Shown here piece by piece: positions 44,353 through 52,326 of a DNA stretch of 64,000 nucleotides. The stretch lies in the NCBI GenBank assembly GCA_963677375.2, contig CAXXIF010000006.1, forward strand, positions 1 through 64,000, in the 5' to 3' direction. Under the pieces are notes generated by a model, which saw only the letters and a program-made list of their open reading frames with translations, was not told the DNA's origin and searched no databases. The stretch's first letter is position 1. Every line of letters begins with the position of its first letter. Origin of the DNA: Pseudaeromonas sp963677375. Lineage in GTDB: Bacteria; Pseudomonadota; Gammaproteobacteria; Enterobacterales; Aeromonadaceae. Made by a program: the position numbers and the translations under genes.

Positions 44353-45782
44353 ACGGAATCCTCCAGAACCCAGGTATCTTTGGTGCCGCCGCCCTGAGAG
44401 GAATTCACCACCAGGGAGCCTTCGGTCAGTGCGACTCGGGTCAGGCCGCCGGGTACCAAACGAATTTCCCGACCGGTCAGCACAAAGGGGCGCAGATCGA
44501 TATGGCGTGGCGCCACCCCGGACTCGACGAAGGTGGGGCAGGTGGACAAAGAGAGTGTGGGTTGGGCAATGTAGTTTTCAGGGCGGGCCTTGATGCGCTC
44601 GGCGAACTCGGCAATTTGCTGCTGACTGGCACAGGGACCAATCAGCATGCCATAACCACCGGCGCCATGGACCTCTTTGACCACCAGTTCGGGCAGGTTA
44701 GCCAGAACATGAGAGAGTTCGTTCTGCCGACGGCACTGCCAGGTGGGGACATTATTGAGGATGGGCTCCTCACTGAGATAGAAACGGATCATATCCGGCA
44801 CATAGGGATAGATCGATTTATCATCGGCTACACCGGTTCCCACCGCATTGGCCAGTACCACACCACCATCCCGGTAGACAGAGAGCAGACCGGGGACGCC
44901 AAGCATGGAGTCGGGACGAAATGCCAGCGGATCGAGATAGGCATCATCAATACGACGATAGATGACATCAACCTGGCGCGGGCCTGCGGTGGTGCGCATA
45001 TAGACGCGAGCGTTCTTGACGAATAGATCAGCATTTTCAACCAGTTCGACCCCCATCTGCTGGGCCAGAAAACTGTGTTCAAAATAGGCACTGTTGAAAC
45101 GCCCTGGTGTCAGAACCACGACGCAGGGATTATCGACCGGAGTACTCTCCCGCAGAGTTTGCAGCAGCAATGAAGGGTAGCGCTCCACCGGGGCAATGCG
45201 TTGGCGGGAGAACAGTTCGGGGTAGAGGCGCATCATCATCTTGCGATTTTCCAGCATGTAGGAGACGCCGGACGGGGTACGCAGGTTGTCCTCCAGAACA
45301 TAGTAATCGCCGTTATTGTTGCGGATCAGATCCACGCCCGTGATGTGGGCATAGATGCGCCGGTGCAGGGTGACGCCTTGCATGCAGGGTTGGTACTGCT
45401 CATTGGCCAGAACTTGCTCGGCCGGGATCACCTTGGCCTTGAGAATATGTTGCTCGTGATAGATGTCGTGTAAAAACGCATTCAGAGCGGTCACGCGCTG
45501 ACGAATGCCACGATCCAGCATCTGCCACTCCGTGGCGGGGATGATGCGCGGCACATTATCAAAGGGGATCAGTCGGTCGGTGCCATCCTGTTCGCCATAA
45601 ACGTTGAAAGTGATCCCCACACGGTGAAACAAGAGATCCGCTTCTTCCCGCTTATGCTGGATATGTTTCTCATCGGTTTGTTTTAACCACTGCCAGAATG
45701 GCGAATAGTGTTCGCGGCTGCTGCCATCGGCGAGCAACATCTCATCATAGAGATCGGGTCTTGGATTGTGGATCCTGAGCAT
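44346..45782 (-). CDS. Circularly permuted ATP-grasp protein (type 2) of the Anbu operon
   Basis: A 478-residue protein of the circularly permuted ATP-grasp type 2 family, a group predicted to form peptide (amide) bonds at the cost of ATP. Motifs are GITFNVYGEQDGTDRLIPFDNVPRII, DLIRNNNGDYYVLEDNLRTPSGVSYMLENR, VLTPGRFNSAYFEHSFLA, VIYRRIDDAYLDPLAFR and VVKEVHGAGGYGM, with DLRPFVLTG near the end. It is the first gene of the operon, followed by alpha-E, transglutaminase-like and Anbu genes. Its ribosome-binding site (GAGGTG) is inside an inverted repeat. Confidence 0.92.
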   Translation of the reverse strand: MLRIHNPRPDLYDEMLLADGSSREHYSPFWQWLKQTDEKHIQHKREEADLLFHRVGITFNVYGEQDGTDRLIPFDNVPRIIPATEWQMLDRGIRQRVTALNAFLHDIYHEQHILKAKVIPAEQVLANEQYQPCMQGVTLHRRIYAHITGVDLIRNNNGDYYVLEDNLRTPSGVSYMLENRKMMMRLYPELFSRQRIAPVERYPSLLLQTLRESTPVDNPCVVVLTPGRFNSAYFEHSFLAQQMGVELVENADLFVKNARVYMRTTAGPRQVDVIYRRIDDAYLDPLAFRPDSMLGVPGLLSVYRDGGVVLANAVGTGVADDKSIYPYVPDMIRFYLSEEPILNNVPTWQCRRQNELSHVLANLPELVVKEVHGAGGYGMLIGPCASQQQIAEFAERIKARPENYIAQPTLSLSTCPTFVESGVAPRHIDLRPFVLTGREIRLVPGGLTRVALTEGSLVVNSSQGGGTKDTWVLEDSVC

Positions 45783-45784
45783 CT

Positions 45785-45821
45785 GACACCTCGATTACGC
45801 CGTCCTTGTTGATGAGGTGTC
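45785..45821 (-). promoter_or_regulatory. Inverted repeat covering the ATP-grasp ribosome-binding site
   Basis: Eight-base arms GACACCTC (45814-45821 read on the minus strand) and GAGGTGTC (45785-45792), 21 bases apart. The second arm is the Shine-Dalgarno site of the ATP-grasp gene, two bases before its ATG, so pairing would block translation of the operon's first gene. Confidence 0.6.
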
Positions 45822-45970
45822 GCAAATGGCATGCCAGTATTCCAGCGGCTTTTATGGCCAGAAACGACGATTGTCGAGCCAAAGCAGTGCAGGAGGCCAC
45901 CATTGGCACCCGATTGGTGCGGCTCCTTGGCTGTTGCGAATGGGCTTATCGACGTGACCCACAAAGCAGT

Positions 45971-45999
45971 AAAAAATGGGGCGCCAGAATATGGCGCCC
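45971..45999 (-). terminator. Intrinsic terminator of the DUF2892 gene
   Basis: GGGCGCC/GGCGCCC stem; on the minus strand it is followed by CATTTTTTAC. Lies 28 bases after the DUF2892 stop. Confidence 0.8.
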
Positions 46000-46026
46000 G
46001 AGTTCTCCTCGCCTGCCGAGGGCGGG

Positions 46027-46212
46027 TTAGTGACAGCCCAGCTTACGCAGCAACCAGGTTGCCGGGCAGAATCCGGTCAGGGCACTTTGAATCAGGTTGA
46101 TGCCGATAAAGATCGTCAGCCAGATAAATCCGGGGTGCAACCAGTGGGTGAGGGCTACCGATAGCAAAACCATGCAGCCAGCAATGATGCGTACGCCATT
46201 ATCAATGGTCAT
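46027..46212 (-). CDS. DUF2892 (YgaP-like) small membrane protein
   Basis: A 61-residue protein with two membrane helices (about 6-22 and 28-48), typical of the DUF2892 family: DNGVRIIAGCMVLLSVAL, GFIWLTIFIGINLIQSALTGFCPATWLLRKLG. The CPA motif after helix 2 is conserved in these proteins, which are often fused to or encoded beside rhodaneses and sulfur transporters. It is divergent from the YeeE/YedE pair, supporting a sulfur-related role. Confidence 0.85.
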   Translation of the reverse strand: MTIDNGVRIIAGCMVLLSVALTHWLHPGFIWLTIFIGINLIQSALTGFCPATWLLRKLGCH

Positions 46213-46236
46213 GGAAGTTCTCCTCGCGCCAGTTCA

Positions 46237-46260
46237 TTAAATTAGCCTTCACTAATTTAA
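46237..46260. promoter_or_regulatory. AT-rich inverted repeat between DUF2892 and YeeE genes
   Basis: Nine-base arms TTAAATTAG/CTAATTTAA with a six-base spacer. A related heptamer GCTAATT occurs twice downstream (46281-46287 and 46296-46302). The pattern suits an ArsR-family (BigR/YgaV-like) sulfide-responsive repressor, but no such gene is in the window. Confidence 0.5.
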
Positions 46261-46346
46261 TACATCTGTTTAGAATAGACGCTAATTAAGAGTTTGCTAA
46301 TTTATTTTTTAATGACGAGAAATCGCCTATCTACTGAGGATGTTTC

Positions 46347-46769
46347 ATGGTTCATTTTACTCCGCTGAGCGCCCTGTCGGGTGGCATATTCATTGGTTTG
46401 GCAGCCTTGTTGTTGCTTTGGCTGCAGGGCCGTATTGCTGGCATCAGCGGCATTCTTGCCGGTGTAATGGGGGCAGCCAAAGGCGATTGGTTCTGGCGTC
46501 TGCTGTTTGTCGCGGGTCTGCTCACCGGTGGCGCCATCGGTTTCTGGTTGCTGCAGTTGCCAACGCCAGATTTATCGACCATCTCTACGCCGTTGCTGCT
46601 GGTCGGTGGCTTTCTGGTGGGGGTGGGCGCCAAGGTGGGCAACGGTTGCACCAGTGGCCATGGCATCTGCGGTATGGGACGTCTGTCGTCACGTTCTATC
46701 GTTGCAACCTGCTGCTTCATGTCGACCGGGATCATGACGGTCTTCGTTCTGCATCATCTGTTGGCTTAA
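46347..46769 (+). CDS. YeeE/YedE family sulfur transporter half (PmpA/PmpB-like)
   Basis: A 140-residue integral membrane protein with about four hydrophobic segments. The family motif GVGAKVGNGCTSGHGICGMGRLSSRS carries the conserved cysteines. YeeE/YedE proteins import thiosulfate or related sulfur compounds. Here the transporter is split into two consecutive half-size genes, a common arrangement. The ATG follows GAGGATG. It may be controlled with the divergent DUF2892 gene. Confidence 0.9.
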   Translation: MVHFTPLSALSGGIFIGLAALLLLWLQGRIAGISGILAGVMGAAKGDWFWRLLFVAGLLTGGAIGFWLLQLPTPDLSTISTPLLLVGGFLVGVGAKVGNGCTSGHGICGMGRLSSRSIVATCCFMSTGIMTVFVLHHLLA

Positions 46770-46785
46770 TCTCTGGAGATTCTCT

Positions 46786-47205
46786 ATGCGCTGGATATCG
46801 TTGCTCAGTGGCGTGTTATTTGGTTTTGGCCTGACTCTGTCGGGCATGGTGTTACCCAGCAAGGTCCAGGGATTTCTGGATCTGGCGGGGGATTGGGACC
46901 CGAGTCTGGCTCTGGTGATGGGCGGAGCCCTGCTGGTGTTCATGCCGGGTTACTTCCTGCTGGTCAAGCCGCGCCGTTGTGCGGTTAACGGCACCCCATT
47001 CCATTTCTCCAGCAAGACCAAATTGGATAAACGCCTGCTGATCGGCAGCGCCTTGTTCGGCGTGGGTTGGGGATTGGTTGGCATCTGTCCGGGGCCCGCC
47101 ATCACGGCGCTGGTCACGGGACAGTGGCAGATCCTGGTGTTTGTGATCGCCATGTTGGTCGGGATCAAACTGATCTGTTGGCTGGAGTCGCGCGGTGTAC
47201 TCTAG
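46786..47205 (+). CDS. YeeE/YedE-like (DUF6691) membrane protein, second half
   Basis: A 139-residue membrane protein partner of the preceding gene, 16 bases downstream with GGAG before its ATG. The N-terminal ISLLSGVLFGFGLTLSGMVLPSKVQGFLDLAGDWDPSLALVM and the later GVGWGLVGICPGPAI, with the conserved cysteine, are typical of the second half of split YeeE/YedE transporters. Expected to form the complete transporter with 46347-46769. Confidence 0.88.
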   Translation: MRWISLLSGVLFGFGLTLSGMVLPSKVQGFLDLAGDWDPSLALVMGGALLVFMPGYFLLVKPRRCAVNGTPFHFSSKTKLDKRLLIGSALFGVGWGLVGICPGPAITALVTGQWQILVFVIAMLVGIKLICWLESRGVL

Positions 47206-47241
47206 GGTCTGAATGCTTGCTCGTTCGGATTCAAAAAACAA

Positions 47242-47270
47242 CAAGGGCGCCATCATGGCGCCCTTGGTCG
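47242..47270. terminator. Hairpin between convergent YeeE pair and yfbU
   Basis: Perfect ten-base arms CAAGGGCGCC/GGCGCCCTTG with an ATCAT loop. On the minus strand it is followed by TTGTTTTTTGAATC; on the plus strand the tail is only GTCGTT. Confidence 0.75.
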
Positions 47271-47286
47271 TTATGACTATGGTCCC

Positions 47287-47787
47287 TCAGGCGTTGAGCA
47301 CCTTGCGGATCTCTTGAATGGAGAGCTTGTAGTGACGAGGACAGTCACGCCAGGCGGCTAACATGCGTTGATACTTGTCGCGCATCCCCAGTTCTGAATT
47401 CAGCGACGAACAGCGTTTACCCAGTTCAGGGAAGCGGCCCTCGACATCCAGCAGGAAGCAGACATAGTCGGCCAGCTCTTTTTCATGGCCGCGAGAATAG
47501 CCGATATATTCGAGACGGTTCGGGGTGACTTCTTGCGCCTCTTGTTCCGGAAGGTTTTCATAAGAGACCTTTAATGCGTGATACATCTCCAGCGTATCGA
47601 GTACTTCACGGCAGGTTGCTTCGTCCAGGTGGCCGAACTCTTTTTCCAGCTCCAGAAGTTGCAGGCAGTAGCCATGTTCGATGATGGTCTGACACCGTTG
47701 GTAATAATCGGCTTTTTCCGGATTGAGTTTTTTCAGAATCTCATACTGATTACTCAGGATCAGGCGCTGGGCATGGTTCATGTTCAT
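47287..47787 (-). CDS. yfbU: YfbU family protein
   Basis: A 166-residue cytoplasmic protein closely similar in pattern to E. coli YfbU: MNHAQRLILSNQYEILKKLNPEKADYYQRCQTIIEHGY near the start, the central MYHALKVSYENL, and the terminal KYQRMLAAWRDCPRHYKLSIQEIRKVLNA. The function is not established; overexpression of E. coli YfbU has been linked to cell death. The start is either 47787 (MNMNHAQ) or 47781. Confidence 0.93.
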   Translation of the reverse strand: MNMNHAQRLILSNQYEILKKLNPEKADYYQRCQTIIEHGYCLQLLELEKEFGHLDEATCREVLDTLEMYHALKVSYENLPEQEAQEVTPNRLEYIGYSRGHEKELADYVCFLLDVEGRFPELGKRCSSLNSELGMRDKYQRMLAAWRDCPRHYKLSIQEIRKVLNA

Positions 47788-48007
47788 CTGCGATTATCCT
47801 TTGACGGGCCAAGAGGCACTTTGATTAGTAGACTTTGAAATACAGCATTACGTTTTTTATCCCTATCCACCTTGATCTGGGTCATCCCTGATTTCACCAG
47901 CCTCTTTCTAGCGTGGATGTACTCTTTTTTTATGTGAACTCCCGCCCATTCTCTGTTGTTTCTGCGACAACTGCTTTACGATTGGCCCACCTGAAATCGA
48001 GCTTTCG

Positions 48008-48559
48008 ATGGTTATGCCCAGAACACTTAAAGCACTCATTATTTTGGCAATCTGCGGGCTATCTGCTTACTACCTCGCAGTGTTGTATCTGGCCACTCAT
48101 CCTCAGGTCAGTTATGCCTACCGCCTCTATTATCTGGAGATGAAGACCCGTTTCTGGAACCGAAACCAGACCCTGGCGTATGTTCCGGGAACCCGGTTTG
48201 ACATGGTCAATGACAGGGCCTGGATACTGAGTCGTCCAGGTTGGTCATTACCGAAAGATGATGGCTCGGGCTCCGAATTTTCCGGGGCGGGCGGGCTCTA
48301 TTTCACCCTGCATCGGGAACCCGGGAAACTGCTTCTGGAGGCGGATGTGCGCACGGCCAAAGCCGGTACACATCTGAGTTTTGGTGTGGGTGAGCAGTGG
48401 CACAGCGAGTTAGTGCTGCCGAAACCTGGTCCCTACCACCTGGTGGTTCACCTGCCCGCTGGCCTGTTGGGCGCCGATCCGCTACAGGTCAATTATATTG
48501 CCATGACCGGATCGCATCCCGTGCGTTTCCAGTCATTACAGCTTTCTCATGAGGAATAA
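48008..48559 (+). CDS. Uncharacterised single-pass membrane protein in Gtr-like cluster
   Basis: Not recognised. A 183-residue protein with one N-terminal membrane helix (about 8-29) and a soluble, probably periplasmic, domain rich in beta-forming residues (GGLYFTLHREPGKLLLEADVRTAKAGTHLSFGVGEQWHSELVL). It is the first of four co-directional genes, and its end overlaps or abuts the GtrB-like gene. The context suggests a role in envelope glycan modification, possibly as an accessory to the glycosyltransferases. Confidence 0.7.
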   Translation: MVMPRTLKALIILAICGLSAYYLAVLYLATHPQVSYAYRLYYLEMKTRFWNRNQTLAYVPGTRFDMVNDRAWILSRPGWSLPKDDGSGSEFSGAGGLYFTLHREPGKLLLEADVRTAKAGTHLSFGVGEQWHSELVLPKPGPYHLVVHLPAGLLGADPLQVNYIAMTGSHPVRFQSLQLSHEE

Positions 48560-48566
48560 GAACATC

Positions 48567-49553
48567 ATGGTTAAGAAGAAAAACTTTACATTGTCACTGG
48601 TAGTCCCCGCCTATAACGAGGAAGAGAGCATTCAGACCTTTATTGATACCATCGACCAAGAGTTACCGTCGCTGCGCGATCAACTGGAGATTGTCTTCGT
48701 CAATGATGGCAGTCGGGATAAAACCCGTCAGGTCATCGAAGCCGTGATCGAGCGCGACCCCCGGGTGACGCTGATCAACCTGGCGCGTAATTTTGGTAAA
48801 GAAGCGGCTATGACTGCGGGTCTGTTTCACGCCCGAGGTGATGCGGTCATCCCGATGGACGTCGATCTGCAAGATCCCCCTTCGTTGATTCTCGAATTTG
48901 TCCGGATGTGGCAAGAAGAAGGCTACGACACAGTGTACGGCGTTCGAACTGATCGCAACGCCGATACGGCAATGAAGCGTCTGACAGCGGGTGGTTTCTA
49001 CCGGCTATTCAATGCGGTCTCCACGACCACTAAAATTCCAGAAAATGCCGGTGATTTCCGTTTGATGGACCGTCGTGTGGTCGAGGTGATCAAACAGCTG
49101 CCAGAGCGCAACCGCTTCATGAAGGGGTTGTTTGCCTGGGCGGGGTTCAACTCGATTGGTGTGCCCTACGAGCGTCCGGCCCGTGCCGCGGGTGAGACCA
49201 AGTTCAACTACTGGAAGCTGTGGAACTTTGCTCTGGATGGTTTCTTCAGCTTTTCCAGCTGGCCACTTCGGATCTGGAGTTATGTCGGCGCAGGCGTGGC
49301 CTTGTTGAGCTTCCTCTATATTCTGGTCATCATCACCAAGGTGATTTTCTTCGGCATCGACATGCCGGGTTATGCCTCCTTGATGAGCGTCATTCTGTTT
49401 CTTGGCGGCATGCAACTTATCTCCATCGGTGTTCTTGGTGAGTATTTGGGACGCATGTTCCTCGAAGTCAAACAGCGGCCAGTGTTTGTGGTCGAAGGGG
49501 TCTATGGTCAGTATTCCCGTAGCGAAGCGATTACGGAGCCAACAGCGGAATGA
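48567..49553 (+). CDS. GtrB-like family 2 glycosyltransferase
   Basis: About 328 residues. The N-terminal GT-A domain has LSLVVPAYNEEESIQTFI, VFVNDGSRDKTR, NFGKEAAMTAGL and the metal motif PMDVDLQDPP. Two C-terminal membrane helices (about 226-250 and 260-290) anchor it. Such enzymes load a sugar onto undecaprenyl (or dolichyl) phosphate. The ATG at 48567 follows GAGGAA; an upstream ATG (48549) lacks a site and would overlap the previous gene. The stop overlaps the GtrA gene by four bases. Confidence 0.93.
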   Translation: MVKKKNFTLSLVVPAYNEEESIQTFIDTIDQELPSLRDQLEIVFVNDGSRDKTRQVIEAVIERDPRVTLINLARNFGKEAAMTAGLFHARGDAVIPMDVDLQDPPSLILEFVRMWQEEGYDTVYGVRTDRNADTAMKRLTAGGFYRLFNAVSTTTKIPENAGDFRLMDRRVVEVIKQLPERNRFMKGLFAWAGFNSIGVPYERPARAAGETKFNYWKLWNFALDGFFSFSSWPLRIWSYVGAGVALLSFLYILVIITKVIFFGIDMPGYASLMSVILFLGGMQLISIGVLGEYLGRMFLEVKQRPVFVVEGVYGQYSRSEAITEPTAE

Positions 49554-49921
49554 TTTCCCGTGAAGAATTCTGGCGGCTGTTCCGCTTTGGTCTGGTCGGT
49601 GGGGGGGCAACCCTCATCGATCTGGGAACCTCGGTCGCGCTGTTTCGTTACTGGCCAACCATCTCCGAGCATCTGGTAACCACAACGGCGTTTTTTGTTG
49701 CCTTCTGGTTCTCGTTCTTTGGTCATCGCTACATCACCTTCCAGAAGCACGGTGCCGTGGGCAAATTTTTGCTGGTGGCCCTGTTCTCGCTGCTGGTGAG
49801 AAATCTGCTGCTGAGTGGTCTGTTGTTTGCGGGGCTGTCTGGGTTACTACCCGTGATCATCGCCACTCTGGCCGTCACCCTACTCACTTACCTACTCTCG
49901 CGAGTCTGGGTTTTTGTTTAA
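49550..49921 (+). CDS. GtrA family flippase-like membrane protein
   Basis: A 123-residue protein with four membrane helices, starting FWRLFRFGLVGGGATLIDLG, with FFVAFWFSFFGHRYITF and ending LLTYLLSRVWVFV, all GtrA features. GtrA proteins flip polyprenyl-phosphate sugars made by GtrB. Start overlaps the GtrB-like stop (ATGA). Confidence 0.93.
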   Translation: MISREEFWRLFRFGLVGGGATLIDLGTSVALFRYWPTISEHLVTTTAFFVAFWFSFFGHRYITFQKHGAVGKFLLVALFSLLVRNLLLSGLLFAGLSGLLPVIIATLAVTLLTYLLSRVWVFV

Positions 49922-49943
49922 TCGACCAGGAGCTTCTCTTCAG

Positions 49944-51125
49944 ATGCAGGTGGAACATGTTCGGGTCATACCGGAGCGATTGGCGATCAGCCGTCGAGAC
50001 TGGTTATTGATTGTTCTGGCCTTCGTGGTCAGTCGTGTGGTGCTGTATGCCATCGGTTACTTCGGGGCCATGCATTACAACATAGAGACGGATTTGGTTG
50101 ATGCCGTCAATATTACCACCGCCGTCGAAACTGACATTCCCAGCATGTTCTGTCAGTTTGATTGTGGCTGGTTCCAGAGTATCGCCGATGTGGGATACGA
50201 CACCTATCCACATGGGCTGACCACGGGGCACGCGGCCAATTGGGCCTTCATGCCCGGCTTTCCGATGGCCGGTTACTGGGTCGGTCATGTGTTGGGTATT
50301 GGTACACTCAATGCGTTCTATCTGCTGAGCAATCTGGCGTTCTTTTTTTGCTTGCCGTTGTTTTTCCTCTGTTTGCGGCAATTGGGACAGGATCTGGAGA
50401 CCTCCCGTTTCGGGATCTGGATACTGGCGTTTTCGCCATTTTCGGTCTACTTCATTGCACCTTACACCGAGTCCAGCTTCCTGCTGTTTACCATGGCCGT
50501 GTTCCTGTTTGCCTATCGCCATCGCTGGCTGTGGGTCGGTGTGGCCGGAGCCCTGATGGCGGCAACCCGGAATCTGGGGGTCATGTCGGTATTCCCTGTC
50601 GCGATCCTGGCACTGCAAGCCTATGGCTGGCGAGAGTTGATTCGGTTTGGGGATCGCACCTGGCGGGTGTTGCTGGCGCTGTGGATCATTCCGTTTGCCC
50701 TGTTCAGTTACATGCTCTACTTGTATCTGCATGTTGGTGATGGTTTTGCATTTAAAAATATCCAGTTGGCATGGGGGCGGGTGTTTGACAATCCATTCCA
50801 TTACTGGATGGATGGTTTCGAAACCGGGGGACGCAAATACTACCTGTCGGTGGTGATCGCCTTGGGATGGGCGATGAATGGCTATCTGCTGTATCAGCGC
50901 CGCTACGCCGAAGCCCTGTTTATGTTGATCTGCACCATAGTGCCGATTGTCACCAGCACCAATGCGTTTCCTCGCTATTTATTCGGACTCTATCCGACCA
51001 TGCTGGTGATCGTGCTGTTTGTCCGCAACAAGCCCATGCTGCGGCCACTGATCCTGGCGCTCTCGGCGCTGTTGTCGGCTTACTTCACCATTGCCTGGGT
51101 GAATGCCAAGTTCTTTGTGGTCTAG
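49944..51125 (+). CDS. Polytopic mannosyltransferase-like (PIG-V-type) glycosyltransferase
   Basis: About 393 residues with some ten membrane helices. An early acidic region in the first luminal/periplasmic loop (DCGWFQSIADVGYDTYP) and NWAFMPGFPMAGYWV match the PIG-V/GPI mannosyltransferase-like GT-C group. The ATG at 49944 follows AGGAG; a TTG at 49914 would overlap gtrA and is less likely. By context it transfers the sugar flipped by the GtrA-like protein onto an envelope acceptor, the role of the variable third gene of gtr clusters. The acceptor is unknown. Confidence 0.85.
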   Translation: MQVEHVRVIPERLAISRRDWLLIVLAFVVSRVVLYAIGYFGAMHYNIETDLVDAVNITTAVETDIPSMFCQFDCGWFQSIADVGYDTYPHGLTTGHAANWAFMPGFPMAGYWVGHVLGIGTLNAFYLLSNLAFFFCLPLFFLCLRQLGQDLETSRFGIWILAFSPFSVYFIAPYTESSFLLFTMAVFLFAYRHRWLWVGVAGALMAATRNLGVMSVFPVAILALQAYGWRELIRFGDRTWRVLLALWIIPFALFSYMLYLYLHVGDGFAFKNIQLAWGRVFDNPFHYWMDGFETGGRKYYLSVVIALGWAMNGYLLYQRRYAEALFMLICTIVPIVTSTNAFPRYLFGLYPTMLVIVLFVRNKPMLRPLILALSALLSAYFTIAWVNAKFFVV

Positions 51126-51144
51126 GCAGTGAAGAACAGCCATG

Positions 51145-51174
51145 ACAAGGGGAGCCTCGGCTCCCCTTGTTTTT
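51145..51174 (+). terminator. Intrinsic terminator of the Gtr-like cluster
   Basis: Twelve-base arms ACAAGGGGAGCC/GGCTCCCCTTGT with a TC loop and a T tract. Lies between the GT-C gene and the convergent bcp. Confidence 0.88.
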
Positions 51175-51189
51175 ATGTTGCGCAGAGGC

Positions 51190-51658
51190 TTACAGCGTGT
51201 GCAGATAGCTCAGCACCACATCGTGATGATTGCTGGTCTTGAATTCATCGAAGACCTTGGCGATCACTCCCTGTTCATCGACCAAAAAACTGATGCGATG
51301 AATGCCGTCATATTCTTTCCCCATAAATTTTTTGGGGCCCCAGACGCCAAAGGCATCGGCGACGGCATGATCTTCATCACCCAGCAGCGTAAAGTTGAGA
51401 TTCTGTTTGATGACGAAGTTTTTCAGGCGGCTGCTTGGGTCCGGGCTGATCCCCAGAACAACGGTATTCAATGCGTGCAGGGGCTCCTGGCTATCACGCA
51501 GGCCACAGGCTTGCGTGGTACAACCCCGGCGTGCTGGCTTTGGGATAAAAATAGATCAGCACTCTTTTGCCACGCAGGCTGCTGAGTGAGAGCAGGTTGC
51601 CATCTTGATCGGGAAGGGTAAAGTCGGGGGCAATTTGTCCGGCGGTTAATCTGGCCAT
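51190..51658 (-). CDS. bcp: Thiol peroxidase Bcp (peroxiredoxin), one-base frameshift
   Basis: Peroxiredoxin of the BCP/PrxQ type, about 155 residues when corrected. The N-terminal frame from the ATG at 51658 reads MARLTAGQIAPDFTLPDQDG then LIYFYPKASTPG. An extra base in the C run 51524-51527 breaks it. Removing one gives TPGCTTQACGLRD with peroxidatic and resolving cysteines, and the second frame continues LNTVVLGISPDPSSRLKNFVIKQ to the stop. The gene lies ten bases after gcvR on the same strand, the gcvR-bcp order known from other gammaproteobacteria. Confidence 0.88.
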
Positions 51659-51667
51659 GAAAGATCC

Positions 51668-52198
51668 TTAGGGTTTTCGGATGATGGAGAACAGGAAGCG
51701 CTCCGCTCCCAGTCGTTGGCAAAATTCGGCGTAGCTGTGTTCTTCTTCGCTGCCTGAGCTGGCGACAGGTAGCCTTAATTGAAAGCTGGCTCGCAACAGG
51801 TTTGCCGGAGCTTGATGGATAGTTTCCGATTGCAGAGCATGGACATCCCAGCCTTGATCGCTGAAAAACTGGGTGCATTGGCTGATAATGCCGGGTTCAT
51901 CGCGAGTCAAGATTTCGGCTTCGGCCTGCATCGGATAATGGGTGCTGGTATGAGGTGAGGTCCGTTTCATCAACGTGATCAGATCCAGCTCATGGCTCTT
52001 GCGGGGCAACGAATGCTCAAGCTGGGTAATGGCGTTCCAATCACCCGAGAGCAGCATGACAAAGGTAAACTCATTGCCAAGGATCGCCAAACGACTATCG
52101 ACTATGTTACAGCCACATTCATTGATGTGACGGGTAACTTTATTCACGATGCCCGTTTGATCCGTTCCGATGGCCGTCACAACAAGATGATGAATCAT
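51668..52198 (-). CDS. gcvR: GcvR-like glycine cleavage repressor (ACT domains)
   Basis: A 176-residue protein with two ACT domains: HHLVVTAIGTDQTGIVNKVTRHINECGCNIVDSRLAILGNEFTFVMLLSG and a second from about residue 90 (AEILTRDEPGIISQCTQFFSDQGWDVHALQSET). In E. coli GcvR binds GcvA in response to glycine to repress gcvTHP. It is divergent from dapA and directly upstream of bcp. No DNA-binding domain is present, consistent with action through a partner. Confidence 0.9.
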   Translation of the reverse strand: MIHHLVVTAIGTDQTGIVNKVTRHINECGCNIVDSRLAILGNEFTFVMLLSGDWNAITQLEHSLPRKSHELDLITLMKRTSPHTSTHYPMQAEAEILTRDEPGIISQCTQFFSDQGWDVHALQSETIHQAPANLLRASFQLRLPVASSGSEEEHSYAEFCQRLGAERFLFSIIRKP

Positions 52199-52326
52199 GG
52201 CACTTTTCCTGCGCTGAACCAGATTTTGATGGTACCACAGTCCCTCTCGGGGTCTACTCCATTCCCTTGTATTTGCCCGGTCCCGGCCTTACCATAACGG
52301 CCCTCGAAAATCCGGAGTCTCGATAG

